Positions 27,214-35,627 of a stretch of 42,078 bases of DNA are shown piece after piece. Position 1 is the first letter of the stretch, and every line of letters begins with the position of its first letter. The notes under the pieces were generated by a model that was given only the letters and a program-made list of their open reading frames with translations, did not search any database and had not been told where the DNA came from. A program made the position numbers and the translations under genes. This DNA is from an uncultured Lachnospiraceae bacterium (lineage in GTDB: Bacteria; Bacillota; Clostridia; Lachnospirales; Lachnospiraceae), in the NCBI GenBank assembly GCA_910589105.1, contig CAJUST010000022.1:1-42078 (forward strand), written 5' to 3'.

Positions 27214-29307
27214 TTAGTGTTTTCCATATACAATGCGGTAATAGCTTCTTGCCGTCAGATAATAGACAATGCCATAGACAATCGCAAAAACTAAAATGCT
27301 AAGAGAAGTGCAGACGGCATATAGGTTTACATTGATAAGCCCCATAATTGCAAGTATTCTTCGGATCATGGGAAACGAAAATGCAATGTGCGACGCCGCC
27401 AGAATCAATGGCAGGAAAAACACCTGAACAATCTGGGATTTGATGACCCGTTTGACTTCCTTCTGCCCCATGCCGACTTTTTGGAGGATTTCAAAACGCG
27501 CTCTGTCTTCGTATCCTTCTGAAATCTGTTTATAATAAATAATTAAAACAGTAGTAAGTAAAAACATGACGGCAATAAAAATTCCGATAAAGAAAAGGCT
27601 TGTGTATAATCCTTCGATAAAGCTTTTTTCATCAAATATATTTCTGGTAGAACCCGTGTTTGTTATGCCTTTGTGATAGAAAGATTCCCACAGCGCGCCG
27701 CAAAAATCATCAATGTCATCTGTGTTGCCGTCAACGTCAAATAAAAATGTATATTGTATCTGAGCAAGGGTTTCTTCATTTATATCCTTATAGATTTTGT
27801 CTGCAATATGGTCAAGCGCTTCTTTGTCCGGAACTAAGATTTGGATAGAATGATATTCCATTTCAATAGCGGTATAGTCCTGCGTAAAAAGAAGTTGGAT
27901 ATCCTCGTCTTTTTGGTCTTTTTCAAGTGTCTTTGCGAAAAATTTCATGCCACAGATAGAAAAGGCGTCTCCGTTTGAAATCTCTCCACGGTTATCTAAA
28001 ACCCACACCGTTTGGCCGTCTGTTTCTTCTAACTGGTTTCGTTTGTCCACGCTTTGGTTATATTCTTTGAGGCTGCAAAAATTAATCATTACAGAATCGT
28101 CTTCGGTCAGACCTTGGCGTTCTTCTTGGTATACATGATCTTCTTTTTCCCAAACAACGGTAAAGAGATTAAAATTTTGATGAAAATGAGACAAGGTAAG
28201 ATTATGTTGGTTCGCATGTTCCAAAACCGCGTCTTGGATTTTTTCGGGATCTACCGTAGGAGGGGCTTCTTCCCCAGTTTGTTTTAATGTGGCTGCCCGC
28301 GCCGCTTCGGTCGGAGAATAAAATGAGACAATTACATCGCGCGGATAGGTGTTGTGTAATAAATCATATATGCCCACATATAAAGAGATAGTCGAAGAAA
28401 TGACGACCAGCACAGAAGCGCTTAAAATACAAATATTGGCAAGCCCTGCGGCATTGCGCTTCATGCGGTGCATCATGCCGGAAACGGTTATCATATGTGT
28501 TTTGTGGTAATAAAACGCTTTGTTTTTGCGAAGCAGTTTTAAGAGAACGATACTGCCGCTTAAAAACAAAAAGTGGGTGCCTGCCATAACAAACAGTACG
28601 GCAATAAAAAATAAATTCAGCGCCTTAATCGGATTTTTTGTCGTTACTGCAATATAGTAACCAATAAACAGGCAGATGACGCCAAGCGCGGCAAAGATCC
28701 AATTTGCTTTCGGTTCCTGTTCTCCCATGCTCTCGTCGTGCAGTAAGTCAATCGTTTTCATGCGGCTAAGCCGTAAGATATTTTGTAAAATATTGATTCC
28801 AAACACTGCCGTAAAAATTAAAATGGAGCGTAAAATCACAGAAGCGGAAATGCCAAACGGAATGGAAGCGTTTAATTTCATCATTTTCAAAAGCACAAGG
28901 AACATCAGTTTTGAAAATAGAATCCCAAAAAACAATCCCGCGGAAATGCAAATGGCGCCGACGACTGCCGTCTCAAAGAAAAGGACTTTTGAGATATGCC
29001 GTTTTTCCATGCCTAAGATACTGTAAAGCCCCAGTTCTTTTGAACGCTGTTTGATTAAAAATCGGTTTGTATAAAAGATAACGCCTGCTGCAAATATGCC
29101 GCAGATAATTACGCCAAAGGAAAGGATTTGTTCCATGCTTCCCTGTCCATAAAAATTAGCGTCGTTATTTTTAACCTGCCCATAAATTGCGTCAATCATA
29201 TAAAACAGCGCAATCATTGTTGCAGAGGAAAGCGCAAATGGAAAAAAAGCGTTTCGATTGCGTTTGATGTTGGTTTTTGCAAGAGATAGATAAAATGATT
29301 TATTCAT
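27214..29307 (-). CDS. BceB-type FtsX-like ABC permease
   Basis: Membrane subunit of a Bce-type antimicrobial-peptide sensing and detoxification transporter, 697 residues from ATG 29307. The frame extends to GTG 29316, but the ATG has AGGCGGTG upstream and gives a typical start (MNKSFYLSLAKTNIKRN). Several membrane helices at the N terminus are followed by more helices and a large extracellular domain of roughly 200 residues (about 320-530) that carries substrate specificity in this family. Two FtsX-like blocks flank it. It overlaps the ATPase gene by 8 bases (ATGAATAA). The likely target class is cell-wall-active peptides such as bacitracin or lantibiotics; the exact ligand is unknown. Confidence 0.9.
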   Translation of the reverse strand: MNKSFYLSLAKTNIKRNRNAFFPFALSSATMIALFYMIDAIYGQVKNNDANFYGQGSMEQILSFGVIICGIFAAGVIFYTNRFLIKQRSKELGLYSILGMEKRHISKVLFFETAVVGAICISAGLFFGILFSKLMFLVLLKMMKLNASIPFGISASVILRSILIFTAVFGINILQNILRLSRMKTIDLLHDESMGEQEPKANWIFAALGVICLFIGYYIAVTTKNPIKALNLFFIAVLFVMAGTHFLFLSGSIVLLKLLRKNKAFYYHKTHMITVSGMMHRMKRNAAGLANICILSASVLVVISSTISLYVGIYDLLHNTYPRDVIVSFYSPTEAARAATLKQTGEEAPPTVDPEKIQDAVLEHANQHNLTLSHFHQNFNLFTVVWEKEDHVYQEERQGLTEDDSVMINFCSLKEYNQSVDKRNQLEETDGQTVWVLDNRGEISNGDAFSICGMKFFAKTLEKDQKDEDIQLLFTQDYTAIEMEYHSIQILVPDKEALDHIADKIYKDINEETLAQIQYTFLFDVDGNTDDIDDFCGALWESFYHKGITNTGSTRNIFDEKSFIEGLYTSLFFIGIFIAVMFLLTTVLIIYYKQISEGYEDRARFEILQKVGMGQKEVKRVIKSQIVQVFFLPLILAASHIAFSFPMIRRILAIMGLINVNLYAVCTSLSILVFAIVYGIVYYLTARSYYRIVYGKH

Positions 29308-30067
29308 GGAGATCACCGCCTGACAATAGTACCGTTAAGGTATCTGAAATCCGTTTATACATTTCGTCGTTTGAGAGGTTTCCGCGGTAAAGCTGGTGGT
29401 AAATTTCACCGTCCTTGATAAACAGCACCCTTCCGGCGTGGCTTGCCGCGCGCACGCTGTGCGTCACCATCAAAATAGTCTGTCCGCTTTTGTGCAGGTT
29501 TGAAAAAATACGCAGCAGTTCTTCCGAAGAATGGGAATCAAGCGCCCCGGTCGGTTCGTCCGCAAGCAGTAAGTCTGGTTCTGTAATCATTGCCCGCGCC
29601 ACGGCAGTCCTCTGTTTTTCACCGCCTGAAACTTCATAGGGGTATTTTTTTAGCAAGTTGGAAATCCCTAACATGGGAGCTAGCCGTTGTAATTTTGGCT
29701 CCATATCCTTATGCTTTTTTCCGGCAAGCACAAGCGGGAGATAAATATTGTCTTCTAACGTTAAGGTATCCAACAGATTAAAGTCCTGAAAGACAAATCC
29801 CAAATGTTCCCGTCGGAATTTTGCAAGATCGCCGTCTTTAATGGATACGGTATTTTTCCCATTTAACAGCGTTTCTCCGTCTGTCGGGCGGTCAACGGAA
29901 GCTAAAATATTTAACAGAGTTGTCTTTCCGGAACCGGATTCCCCCATAATTGCAGTGTATTCCCCTTTTTCAACAGAAAAATTTACATCTTTCAATGCGA
30001 CGGATTTATTTCCGCCAAAACGTGTTGTATATACTTTTTTTAAATGATTCACTTCTAAAAATGCCAT
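29300..30067 (-). CDS. BceA-type ABC transporter ATPase
   Basis: ATPase partner of the FtsX-like permease, 255 residues. It shows Walker A MGESGSGKTTLLNILAS, the Q loop (VFQDFNLLDTLTLEDNI), signature VSGGEKQRTAVARAM, Walker B LLLADEPTGALD and a switch His in MVTHS, all of the MacB/LolD/BceA type. The start has GGAGG 9 bases upstream. Between it and the kinase gene is a 203-base gap containing a BceR-like operator, so the ABC pair probably has its own induced promoter. Confidence 0.95.
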   Translation of the reverse strand: MAFLEVNHLKKVYTTRFGGNKSVALKDVNFSVEKGEYTAIMGESGSGKTTLLNILASVDRPTDGETLLNGKNTVSIKDGDLAKFRREHLGFVFQDFNLLDTLTLEDNIYLPLVLAGKKHKDMEPKLQRLAPMLGISNLLKKYPYEVSGGEKQRTAVARAMITEPDLLLADEPTGALDSHSSEELLRIFSNLHKSGQTILMVTHSVRAASHAGRVLFIKDGEIYHQLYRGNLSNDEMYKRISDTLTVLLSGGDLHE

Positions 30068-30092
30068 ATTGTTTTCCTCCTTTGATGAGATT

Positions 30093-30166
30093 ACTATATC
30101 AAAAAAAGAAATGTCCTGCCTTAGCTTTAGCTTACATTTCTTTTCGGAAACTTACAATTTTGTAAG
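30093..30166 (-). promoter_or_regulatory. BceR-type operator and promoter of the ABC pair
   Basis: Perfect palindrome CTTACAATTTTGTAAG at 30151-30166 fits the TNACA-N4-TGTAA inverted repeat known for BceR-like regulators. A further half-site CTTACA lies at 30131-30136. A -10 TATAGT (minus strand, 30093-30098) lies 52 bases downstream, with a poor -35, as expected for an activated promoter. Confidence 0.7.
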
Positions 30167-30270
30167 GGTGGGGAAACGCATAAAAAATAGCGCCTTTAAA
30201 TTTTGTTTTTGCCATGGGAAGTTTTTTGCATATTGCTATAGGATACTGGCAGCGGTCAGTTATGTGTCAG

Positions 30271-31248
30271 TTAGAAAAAGAGTTCTACTTTCGTTCCGCC
30301 TTCTTCTTTCGAAGTTACTGTAATTTCATGTCCAAGCTGGTTTAAAATTCTTTTGGAAAGATACAGCCCGATTCCGGTGGACTGTTTCTGGATTCTGCCG
30401 TTGCATCCGGTAAACCCTCGTTCATATATCCGTGGCAAATCTTCCGGCAAAATGCCAATCCCCGTATCTTCTAAAATGAGAGAGCCTTTTTTATTTGGGT
30501 TCATGTAGATGGAAACCGACCCTTGTTTCGTATATTTTAAAGAGTTGGATAATAACTGTTTTAGGACAAACAAAAGCCATTTTTCATCGGTTGCCACGGA
30601 TACGTCAGATTCTTCCAAATGAAGGGAGATTCGTTTTGCAATAAAAGACCGCGCAAAATGTTTTACTGCCTGTTTTACAATGTCAAACAAACGGTAATTT
30701 TGCAAGACAAGATCCGAGTGAAGCGTATCCAGACGCACATACTGCAAAGAAGTGTCCACATACTGCTCAATTTCAAACAGCCTTTTAGCAAATTCACGGC
30801 GCAGGGCGTCAAAATCTTTTACATTTTCATTTTGTAACATAAGCTCCATGGCAGTAATCGGCGTTTTAATCTGGTGCGTCCAAAGCGTCAGGTATTCCTG
30901 ACGTTCCCTTGCCGCTTCGTTGTTTTTTTTCACAGATGTTTTATATGCCTGTAAAAGCGTATGCACAAGAGCCTGATAGTCCGTTTCCAACTGGTCTGAG
31001 GCGGCTGGGAGCTGTTGGGCGGTTTCATCAATATGTTGCAAAAGTTTTTTCAAATGATTGTGTTTTTTTGAAAAATGCCATATATCAATAATTAAATATA
31101 GGAAAAAAACCACAAAACAAAGTAAAGACGGATACCAGACATAAAGAAGACTGACTTCTGAGAGGAAAAAACAAAGTGTAAAAATTCCGATAAACAAAAT
31201 ATCCAAAACGATCCGTTTCTTTTTTCCTTTAAAATAATTCCAAATCAT
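30271..31248 (-). CDS. BceS-type intramembrane-sensing histidine kinase
   Basis: Small sensor kinase of 325 residues. Two membrane helices (about 13-33 and 35-56) are joined by only a few residues, so there is no extracellular sensor; in this family the signal comes from the transporter. The dimerisation motif is LWTHQIKTPITAMEL with the phosphoacceptor His at residue 125. The ATP domain has LKQLLSNSLKYT, LEDTGIGI, IYERGFTG and STGIGLYLSKRIL. Start and stop overlap the upstream regulator by 4 bases (ATGA). Confidence 0.93.
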   Translation of the reverse strand: MIWNYFKGKKKRIVLDILFIGIFTLCFFLSEVSLLYVWYPSLLCFVVFFLYLIIDIWHFSKKHNHLKKLLQHIDETAQQLPAASDQLETDYQALVHTLLQAYKTSVKKNNEAARERQEYLTLWTHQIKTPITAMELMLQNENVKDFDALRREFAKRLFEIEQYVDTSLQYVRLDTLHSDLVLQNYRLFDIVKQAVKHFARSFIAKRISLHLEESDVSVATDEKWLLFVLKQLLSNSLKYTKQGSVSIYMNPNKKGSLILEDTGIGILPEDLPRIYERGFTGCNGRIQKQSTGIGLYLSKRILNQLGHEITVTSKEEGGTKVELFF

Positions 31249-31919
31249 ACCAAATACCCAATTCCTTTTTTTGTGATAATATAATCAATCGCGCCAATGT
31301 CATTTAATTTTTTGCGTATCCTTGCCACATTCACAGTCAAAGTATTGTCATCAATAAAACTGTCGCTTTCCCAAAGCTGCATCATAATCGTGTCTCTTGA
31401 AACCATTTTGCCTGCGTGTTCCATTAAAAGCTGTAAAATTTTAAACTCATTCCTGCTTAGTTGGGCAGATTTTTCCCCATAAAAAATTTCAGCGTCTGCC
31501 AAGTTTAAACGAAGCCCTTTGTGCTCCAACAGATTCATCTGTCCCGTAAAGCTATAACTGCGGCGCAGCAAGGCGTTGATTTTGGCAGTCAGCACAGAAA
31601 GGGCAAATGGCTTTGAGATAAAATCATCTCCGCCCATATCCATTGCCATCACAATATTCATATCATCATCGGCGGAAGATACAAAAATAATCGGCACTTT
31701 CGAAAATTTCCTGATTTCACTGCACCAGTAAAAACCGTTGTAATACGGAAGCTTTACATCAAGTAAGATTAAATCCGGCGTAAAATCCGCCACTTCAGAA
31801 ACGATTCCTTTAAAATCCGAAGCGCATCGCACCAAAAAATTCCATTTCTCCAAATGTTCCTTTTCAGTTTGCGCAATCGCTTCGTCATCTTCCACAATCA
31901 AAATTTTATAATCCGGCAT
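31245..31919 (-). CDS. BceR-type response regulator
   Basis: OmpR-family regulator of 224 residues and first gene of the Bce module. The receiver domain has D11-D12, phosphorylation site D54 (LLDVKLP) and the conserved Lys in FISKPF. The winged helix spans about 130-224 (LSRNEFKILQLLMEHAGKMV, then NVARIRKKL and IITKKGIGYLV). Ribosome site GGGAGGG lies 5 bases before the start. It probably binds the palindrome upstream of the ABC genes. Confidence 0.94.
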   Translation of the reverse strand: MPDYKILIVEDDEAIAQTEKEHLEKWNFLVRCASDFKGIVSEVADFTPDLILLDVKLPYYNGFYWCSEIRKFSKVPIIFVSSADDDMNIVMAMDMGGDDFISKPFALSVLTAKINALLRRSYSFTGQMNLLEHKGLRLNLADAEIFYGEKSAQLSRNEFKILQLLMEHAGKMVSRDTIMMQLWESDSFIDDNTLTVNVARIRKKLNDIGAIDYIITKKGIGYLV

Positions 31920-31933
31920 AGAACCCTCCCTAT

Positions 31934-32226
31934 ATGCAGAAAAAATTTGATATTATTATAGCATATCATGCAGAAAAAATAAGATCTGAATAAGAAAAAT
32001 CATGTAGAAAAAGTATAATGCGATTATAGTAAGGCGTACAGAAAATAAGATATGATAATATAGTATTGATGAAGAAAAATGAAAGGATTATAACATGTCG
32101 TACAAAAAATGATATGCTAAAGAAACACTATGCATCAAAATATTTGATACGATTATGACAAAGCATGAGGAAAAGTGATATGATAATGAAAACCGATGAA
32201 GAAAAAATGAAAGGAATGTGTTATGG
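31934..32226. repeat. Degenerate ~33-bp tandem array ending at a start codon
   Basis: About nine diverged units aligned on ATGNAGAAAAA followed by AT-rich sequence such as GATATGATAATA begin near 31934, 31968, 32002, 32036, 32069, 32100, 32134, 32165 and 32196. Spacing drifts from 34 to 31. The start codon of the next gene (32223, ATGGAG) falls in register as a tenth unit. Two larger blocks, about 32021-32097 and 32150-32225, are clearly similar over 75 bases. This array fills the whole gap. Confidence 0.65.
31955..31963 (-). promoter_or_regulatory. Extended -10 for the Bce regulator-kinase pair
   Basis: On the minus strand TGCTATAAT forms an extended -10 about 36 bases before the regulator start. 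No good -35 is seen. It lies inside the degenerate repeat array described at 31934-32226. Confidence 0.45.
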
Positions 32227-32909
32227 AGCATATTATATACGAAGATTCCCAGATTCTTCTTGTTTATAAGCCTGCTGGGATTTCTGTTCAAACGAGGCGG
32301 ATAGGAGAAAAAGATTTGGTTAGCATATTAAAAAATGAAAGGGCAAAAAAAGGAGAGGATACTTATATTGCCCCTGTCCATCGTATTGACCAGCCAGTGG
32401 AAGGATTAGTTTTATTTGCAAAAACCAAACAAGCGGCGGCAAATTTAAGCCGTCAGCTTACGCATGGACAAATAGAAAAAGGATACCGTGTTATAGTCTA
32501 TCTTCCTGAAAACAGGCGGCTTTTAGAACAGGAGAAGAAGACGCTCACAGATTTTTTAATCAAAGATGGCAGGTCGAACATGTCGAAAGCAGTTTCAGAA
32601 GGAACGGCAGGCGCAAAAAAAGCCGTTTTAGAATATACGGTAGAAAAAGTTGGGGAAAAGTTTGCAGAGCTGTCTATCCGCCTTTTCACAGGAAGACATC
32701 ATCAAATTCGGGCGCAGATGGCAAATTACGGAATGCCTTTAGCAGGTGACCGAAAATATGGAAATACGGAAAGAGAGCCTTCCGACAGACAGATAAAAGA
32801 GATCGCGCTATGCGCTTTTGTTCTTACATTTCGGCATCCGAAAAACGGCAAAAAAATGAAATTTGAAATAAAACCGCGAAATCCGGTATTCCAGTTATTG
32901 TCTGAATAG
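32223..32909 (+). CDS. RluA-family pseudouridine synthase
   Basis: RNA pseudouridine synthase of 228 residues without an S4 domain. It begins directly with the catalytic fold (IIYEDSQILLVYKPAGISVQ). The catalytic motif reads HRIDQPVEGLVLFAKT, with the essential Asp in HRID; the family norm is HRLDxxTSG, so QPVEG is a common variant. FTGRHHQIRAQMANYGMPLAGD is the second conserved block. Weak ribosome site AAAGGAATG. The substrate position in rRNA or tRNA cannot be told. Its leader consists of repeated copies of similar sequence. Confidence 0.92.
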   Translation: MEHIIYEDSQILLVYKPAGISVQTRRIGEKDLVSILKNERAKKGEDTYIAPVHRIDQPVEGLVLFAKTKQAAANLSRQLTHGQIEKGYRVIVYLPENRRLLEQEKKTLTDFLIKDGRSNMSKAVSEGTAGAKKAVLEYTVEKVGEKFAELSIRLFTGRHHQIRAQMANYGMPLAGDRKYGNTEREPSDRQIKEIALCAFVLTFRHPKNGKKMKFEIKPRNPVFQLLSE

Positions 32910-32938
32910 CTTTTTTTCATGCCGTACATACTTTTCCT

Positions 32939-33958
32939 ATGATGAAGAAGAATTGGGAATTAGGAATGAAAATTGCAAAAATTGTTCTTGTGACGGCAGC
33001 CGTTTATTTGGGGATGAAGTATGTTTTTTGGACTGCGCTGCCATTTCTATCGGCATTTTTTTTCGCCCGCCTGCTCTATCCGCTTGCAGTGAAACTGGAG
33101 ACAAAGGCTGGTTTAAAAAGGGAAATGGCAAGGTTTGCGGCATATGGAGTTTTTTTGGCGGTTACTGCCGCGGTTTCTATTGGCCTGCTATATGGATGTT
33201 ACCGTATGGGCAGTAACTGTCTGGACTATTTGGAAGGTTTTCGGGAAGATGCATATCAGCTTTTCGACAGTTGCTGTCAACGTCTGGAAGAAATGACGGG
33301 ATTTCAAACAGAAGAAATACAAAGGACGGTTGGGCAGGGAACCGGAGATTTTACAACGAGCGCCGTGGCATACTCCAAGGATGCAGGCTGGTATATGGTT
33401 GGGCTGTTCGCAAATATATTTGTTGTCTTTGTAGCGGTTTTTCTTATGTTAAACGATTATGAACGCATTGTAGAAGGACTAAAGAAAACACAGGCGGGAC
33501 GGTACGCCATTCAAATGTTACACGGGATAAAATCAGCGACAGGGGCATATATGCGCGCGCAGTTTTTAATTATGGGAATTGTGACGGCAATTTGCATTGC
33601 CGGATTGTTTTTACTTGGGATAAACCATGCGTTTTGGATTGGGATAGCGATTGGGATTTGTGATGCATTGCCTTTTTTGGGAACCGGAACAGTGTTTGTG
33701 CCTTGGGCGATTATTGAATTGCTCTTAGGAGGATATAAAAATGCCGCAGGATTTTTTGTTATTTATATTATATGCGCTTTTGTCCGTCAGGTATTAGAGC
33801 CAAGGCTTGTCGGAAAACGTCTTGGCGTGCCGCCATTAGCTGTTTTAATGAGTATCTATATAGGCATTCAAGTCTACGGGGGCAGCGGCGTCATCTTAGG
33901 GCCAATATCGGGACTGATTATTTTTCAGGCATTAAGTAAACAAGCGGCTGTCGGTTAA
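32939..33958 (+). CDS. AI-2E/YtvI-like integral membrane protein
   Basis: Polytopic membrane protein of up to 339 residues in the AI-2E transporter superfamily, most like sporulation protein YtvI. It has N-terminal helices, a soluble stretch at about 80-145, then a C-terminal block with the family pattern GICDALPFLGTGTVFVPWAI and RQVLEPRLVGKRLGVPPLAVLMSIYIG. The start is uncertain: ATG 32939 and 32942 lack a clear ribosome site, and ATG 32966 has only GGAATTAGGA before it. The last five codons and stop form the left arm of a long perfect hairpin. It lies 29 bases after the pseudouridine synthase gene, probably co-transcribed. Confidence 0.8.
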   Translation: MMKKNWELGMKIAKIVLVTAAVYLGMKYVFWTALPFLSAFFFARLLYPLAVKLETKAGLKREMARFAAYGVFLAVTAAVSIGLLYGCYRMGSNCLDYLEGFREDAYQLFDSCCQRLEEMTGFQTEEIQRTVGQGTGDFTTSAVAYSKDAGWYMVGLFANIFVVFVAVFLMLNDYERIVEGLKKTQAGRYAIQMLHGIKSATGAYMRAQFLIMGIVTAICIAGLFLLGINHAFWIGIAIGICDALPFLGTGTVFVPWAIIELLLGGYKNAAGFFVIYIICAFVRQVLEPRLVGKRLGVPPLAVLMSIYIGIQVYGGSGVILGPISGLIIFQALSKQAAVG

Positions 33959-33984
33959 AACTTAGTATTAACCGACAGCCGCTT
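33942..33984. other. 17-bp perfect hairpin spanning a stop codon
   Basis: Left arm 33942-33958 is the end of the YtvI-like gene including TAA; right arm 33968-33984 is its exact complement, with a 9-base loop. No T run follows on either strand, so it is not a standard terminator. It may stabilise the mRNA end. Confidence 0.8.
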
Positions 33985-34000
33985 AGTCCGCAGTAACAAT

Positions 34001-34122
34001 CTGCCAGCAAGAAAATTTTATGCCAAAAAACATTCTATCAGCAAGAATATTTTGTGTATAAAATCTTTATTCTGGCGTGAAATTTTTATGCCATTTAATA
34101 TCTTTTTTGGGGTTTGCCACTA
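34001..34122. repeat. Degenerate ~34-42-bp repeats at the tautomerase 3' end
   Basis: Units similar to CTGCCAGCAAGAAAATTTTA begin near 34001, 34035, 34072 and 34114. The last overlaps the final codons and stop of the minus-strand tautomerase gene (TTGCCACTAGAAATTTTGTC). The first two units are closest; the others are diverged. Confidence 0.5.
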
Positions 34123-34461
34123 GAAATTTTGTCCGTTCCAGCCCCAGTCATGGATGCCATGATATGTGATGTATATATTTTCTTTTGGAATCTGAAGCTC
34201 CCGTTCAAACAAATTACATATTTCTCCTGTCATTTGGCTGTAAATCTCTGAGGATGCTTCTCCAAACAGGCTGACAGAGATATAGGCGCCCTTTGTAAGT
34301 TTCTTTCCGCCCATGTAAAGGTCATAATTATCTTGGAAGCCAACCATTAGAAAATTTTCTGATTTACCGAGAAGAGGCATAGTTTTTCCAAGTTCTGTTT
34401 TCAGCGTTTCTTGCTGCGCCTGTGAAACAGGCATAGAAATTTTTGAATCGATAAAAGGCAT
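34120..34461 (-). CDS. MIF-like tautomerase
   Basis: Protein of 113 residues of the macrophage-migration-inhibitory-factor/tautomerase superfamily, close to the usual 114-115. After Met removal it starts with the catalytic Pro (MPFIDSKIS). Lys at residue 33-35 equivalents, the central FLMVGFQDNYDLYMGGK, and the C-terminal end HGIHDWGWNGQNF fit bacterial MIF homologues. The frame extends upstream to 34596, but ATG 34461 has AGGAGGG before it and is preceded by a good minus-strand promoter. MIF homologues show phenylpyruvate/dopachrome tautomerase activity; the bacterial role is unsettled. Monocistronic. Confidence 0.88.
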   Translation of the reverse strand: MPFIDSKISMPVSQAQQETLKTELGKTMPLLGKSENFLMVGFQDNYDLYMGGKKLTKGAYISVSLFGEASSEIYSQMTGEICNLFERELQIPKENIYITYHGIHDWGWNGQNF

Positions 34462-34515
34462 ATCTTTCCCTCCTAAATGATAAAATATTTCAAATTTCAA
34501 TATAATGACGTAATA

Positions 34516-34544
34516 ATCATAACAAAAAGCCAATATGGTGTAAA
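34516..34544 (-). promoter_or_regulatory. Promoter of the tautomerase gene
   Basis: On the minus strand TTTACA (34539-34544), a 17-base spacer and TATGAT (34516-34521), giving a leader of about 50 bases. Confidence 0.6.
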
Positions 34545-34688
34545 GGTTTGAAAGGAGACCGTTGTAGCAGTCCTTAAATAGATCCATTTGATGCAAATGT
34601 TATTTCAGAGTTTTATGTAAAAAAGATTCAGTGTTAGAAACATATAAGAAAAAGAAATAAATACTATCATGTAGCCATAAATCAAAAC

Positions 34689-35065
34689 AGTGATAACAAA
34701 TAAATTTTATTATGCGGCGACAAAGAAATCTCCATGATTTCAGAAAAAGGGATCAAGAGGTTACAAAGAAAAACAGTGATAAGAAAAAAAGCTTTCGCGC
34801 AGTTACAAAGAAACCTCCATGATTTCAAAAAAAGCTATCATGAGGTTATAAAAAACACAGTAATAAGAAAAAAGCTATCATGCGATTGCAAAGGAAGCCA
34901 AGTGATTCAAGAAAAAAGCTCTTATGCAGACTAAAGAAAACCAGTGATAATAAAAGCTATAATGTTACGACAAAGAAAACCCCGTGATTTTAAAAAACTA
35001 TCAAGCAGCCAGAATGAAGTGTCAGTGATAAAAAATACCTTCAGGAATCCACTAAAGAATTAAAA
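34689..35065. repeat. Degenerate ~42-bp AT-rich tandem array
   Basis: Nine diverged units with the pattern AGTGATAAGAAAAAAGCTAT, then CATGCGGTTACAAAGAAAACC, begin near 34689, 34733, 34775, 34818, 34859, 34901, 34943, 34983 and 35024 (period 40-44). A weaker unit may lie at 34629. The repeats create a spurious 66-codon frame. From 35066 to about 35370 the DNA is very A-rich with no gene or clear repeat that I can see. Confidence 0.75.
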
Positions 35066-35378
35066 AAATAATAATTGAAAAAGCGCTTCAAAGAATTTCA
35101 GATGAAAAAAGTTCTAACGAAAAATCTAAAAATAAGAAAATAAGATATAGCGGCAAACTCCCGACAAGAAATCTAAATAAATAAAATCTACCAAAAGAAA
35201 AGTTCATAAATTTTCAAAAAAGATAGGACAGAGCAAAAATGAACCCAATGAAGACGTAATATGCAAGTGAAAAAAGATTTCCTGCAAAAAACAGCTATTT
35301 CCTTAAAAAGACAAATTTAGACAAAATGCACAAAATGTAGTAATTTGTAACATTTTGTACTTTTTTTTACACCGAAAA

Positions 35379-35468
35379 TGTGGATGACGGTGGAAAGTTA
35401 TCCACATTTCTAAAACCCGAAAACCAGATAAAACTAAGTTATACACCAAGTTATCCACGTTATCCACA
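35379..35468. promoter_or_regulatory. Cluster of DnaA-box-like sites
   Basis: Within 90 bases: TTATCCACA at 35398-35406 and 35460-35468 (perfect consensus), TTATCCACG at 35451-35459 and TTATACACC at 35439-35447 (one and two differences), and TGTGGATGA at 35379-35387 (reverse-strand box, one difference). It adjoins about 700 bases of AT-rich DNA. There is no dnaA or dnaN here, so a titration or regulatory cluster is more likely than the chromosomal origin. Confidence 0.7.
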
Positions 35469-35627
35469 AAAATAGACAGAAAAACAAAAAGAAAATACAA
35501 ACGTACGTTTTGTTTATTTGTTATAAAGATGGTAAATTTAGAAAAAAACTGGAAAAAAGCATTGACATTTCAAATGTGAAACTATGAAATACAATAAAGA
35601 AAAAAATCTGAAATTTCAACCAAAACT

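Noticed and set aside
33942..33984. Rho-independent terminator after the YtvI-like gene
   Set aside because: The stem is perfect but no T run follows on either strand; recorded as a hairpin only.
34734..34934. 66-codon frame with repeated TVIRKK-like segments
   Set aside because: It is produced by the 42-base repeat period (14 codons) in non-coding DNA; no ribosome site.
35379..35468. Chromosomal origin of replication
   Set aside because: No dnaA, dnaN or rpmH nearby and no change in gene direction across the site; kept only as a DnaA-box cluster.
35499..35510. LexA-like palindrome AAACGTACGTTT
   Set aside because: It differs from the GAAC-N4-GTTC operator at both ends and is not placed over a clear promoter.
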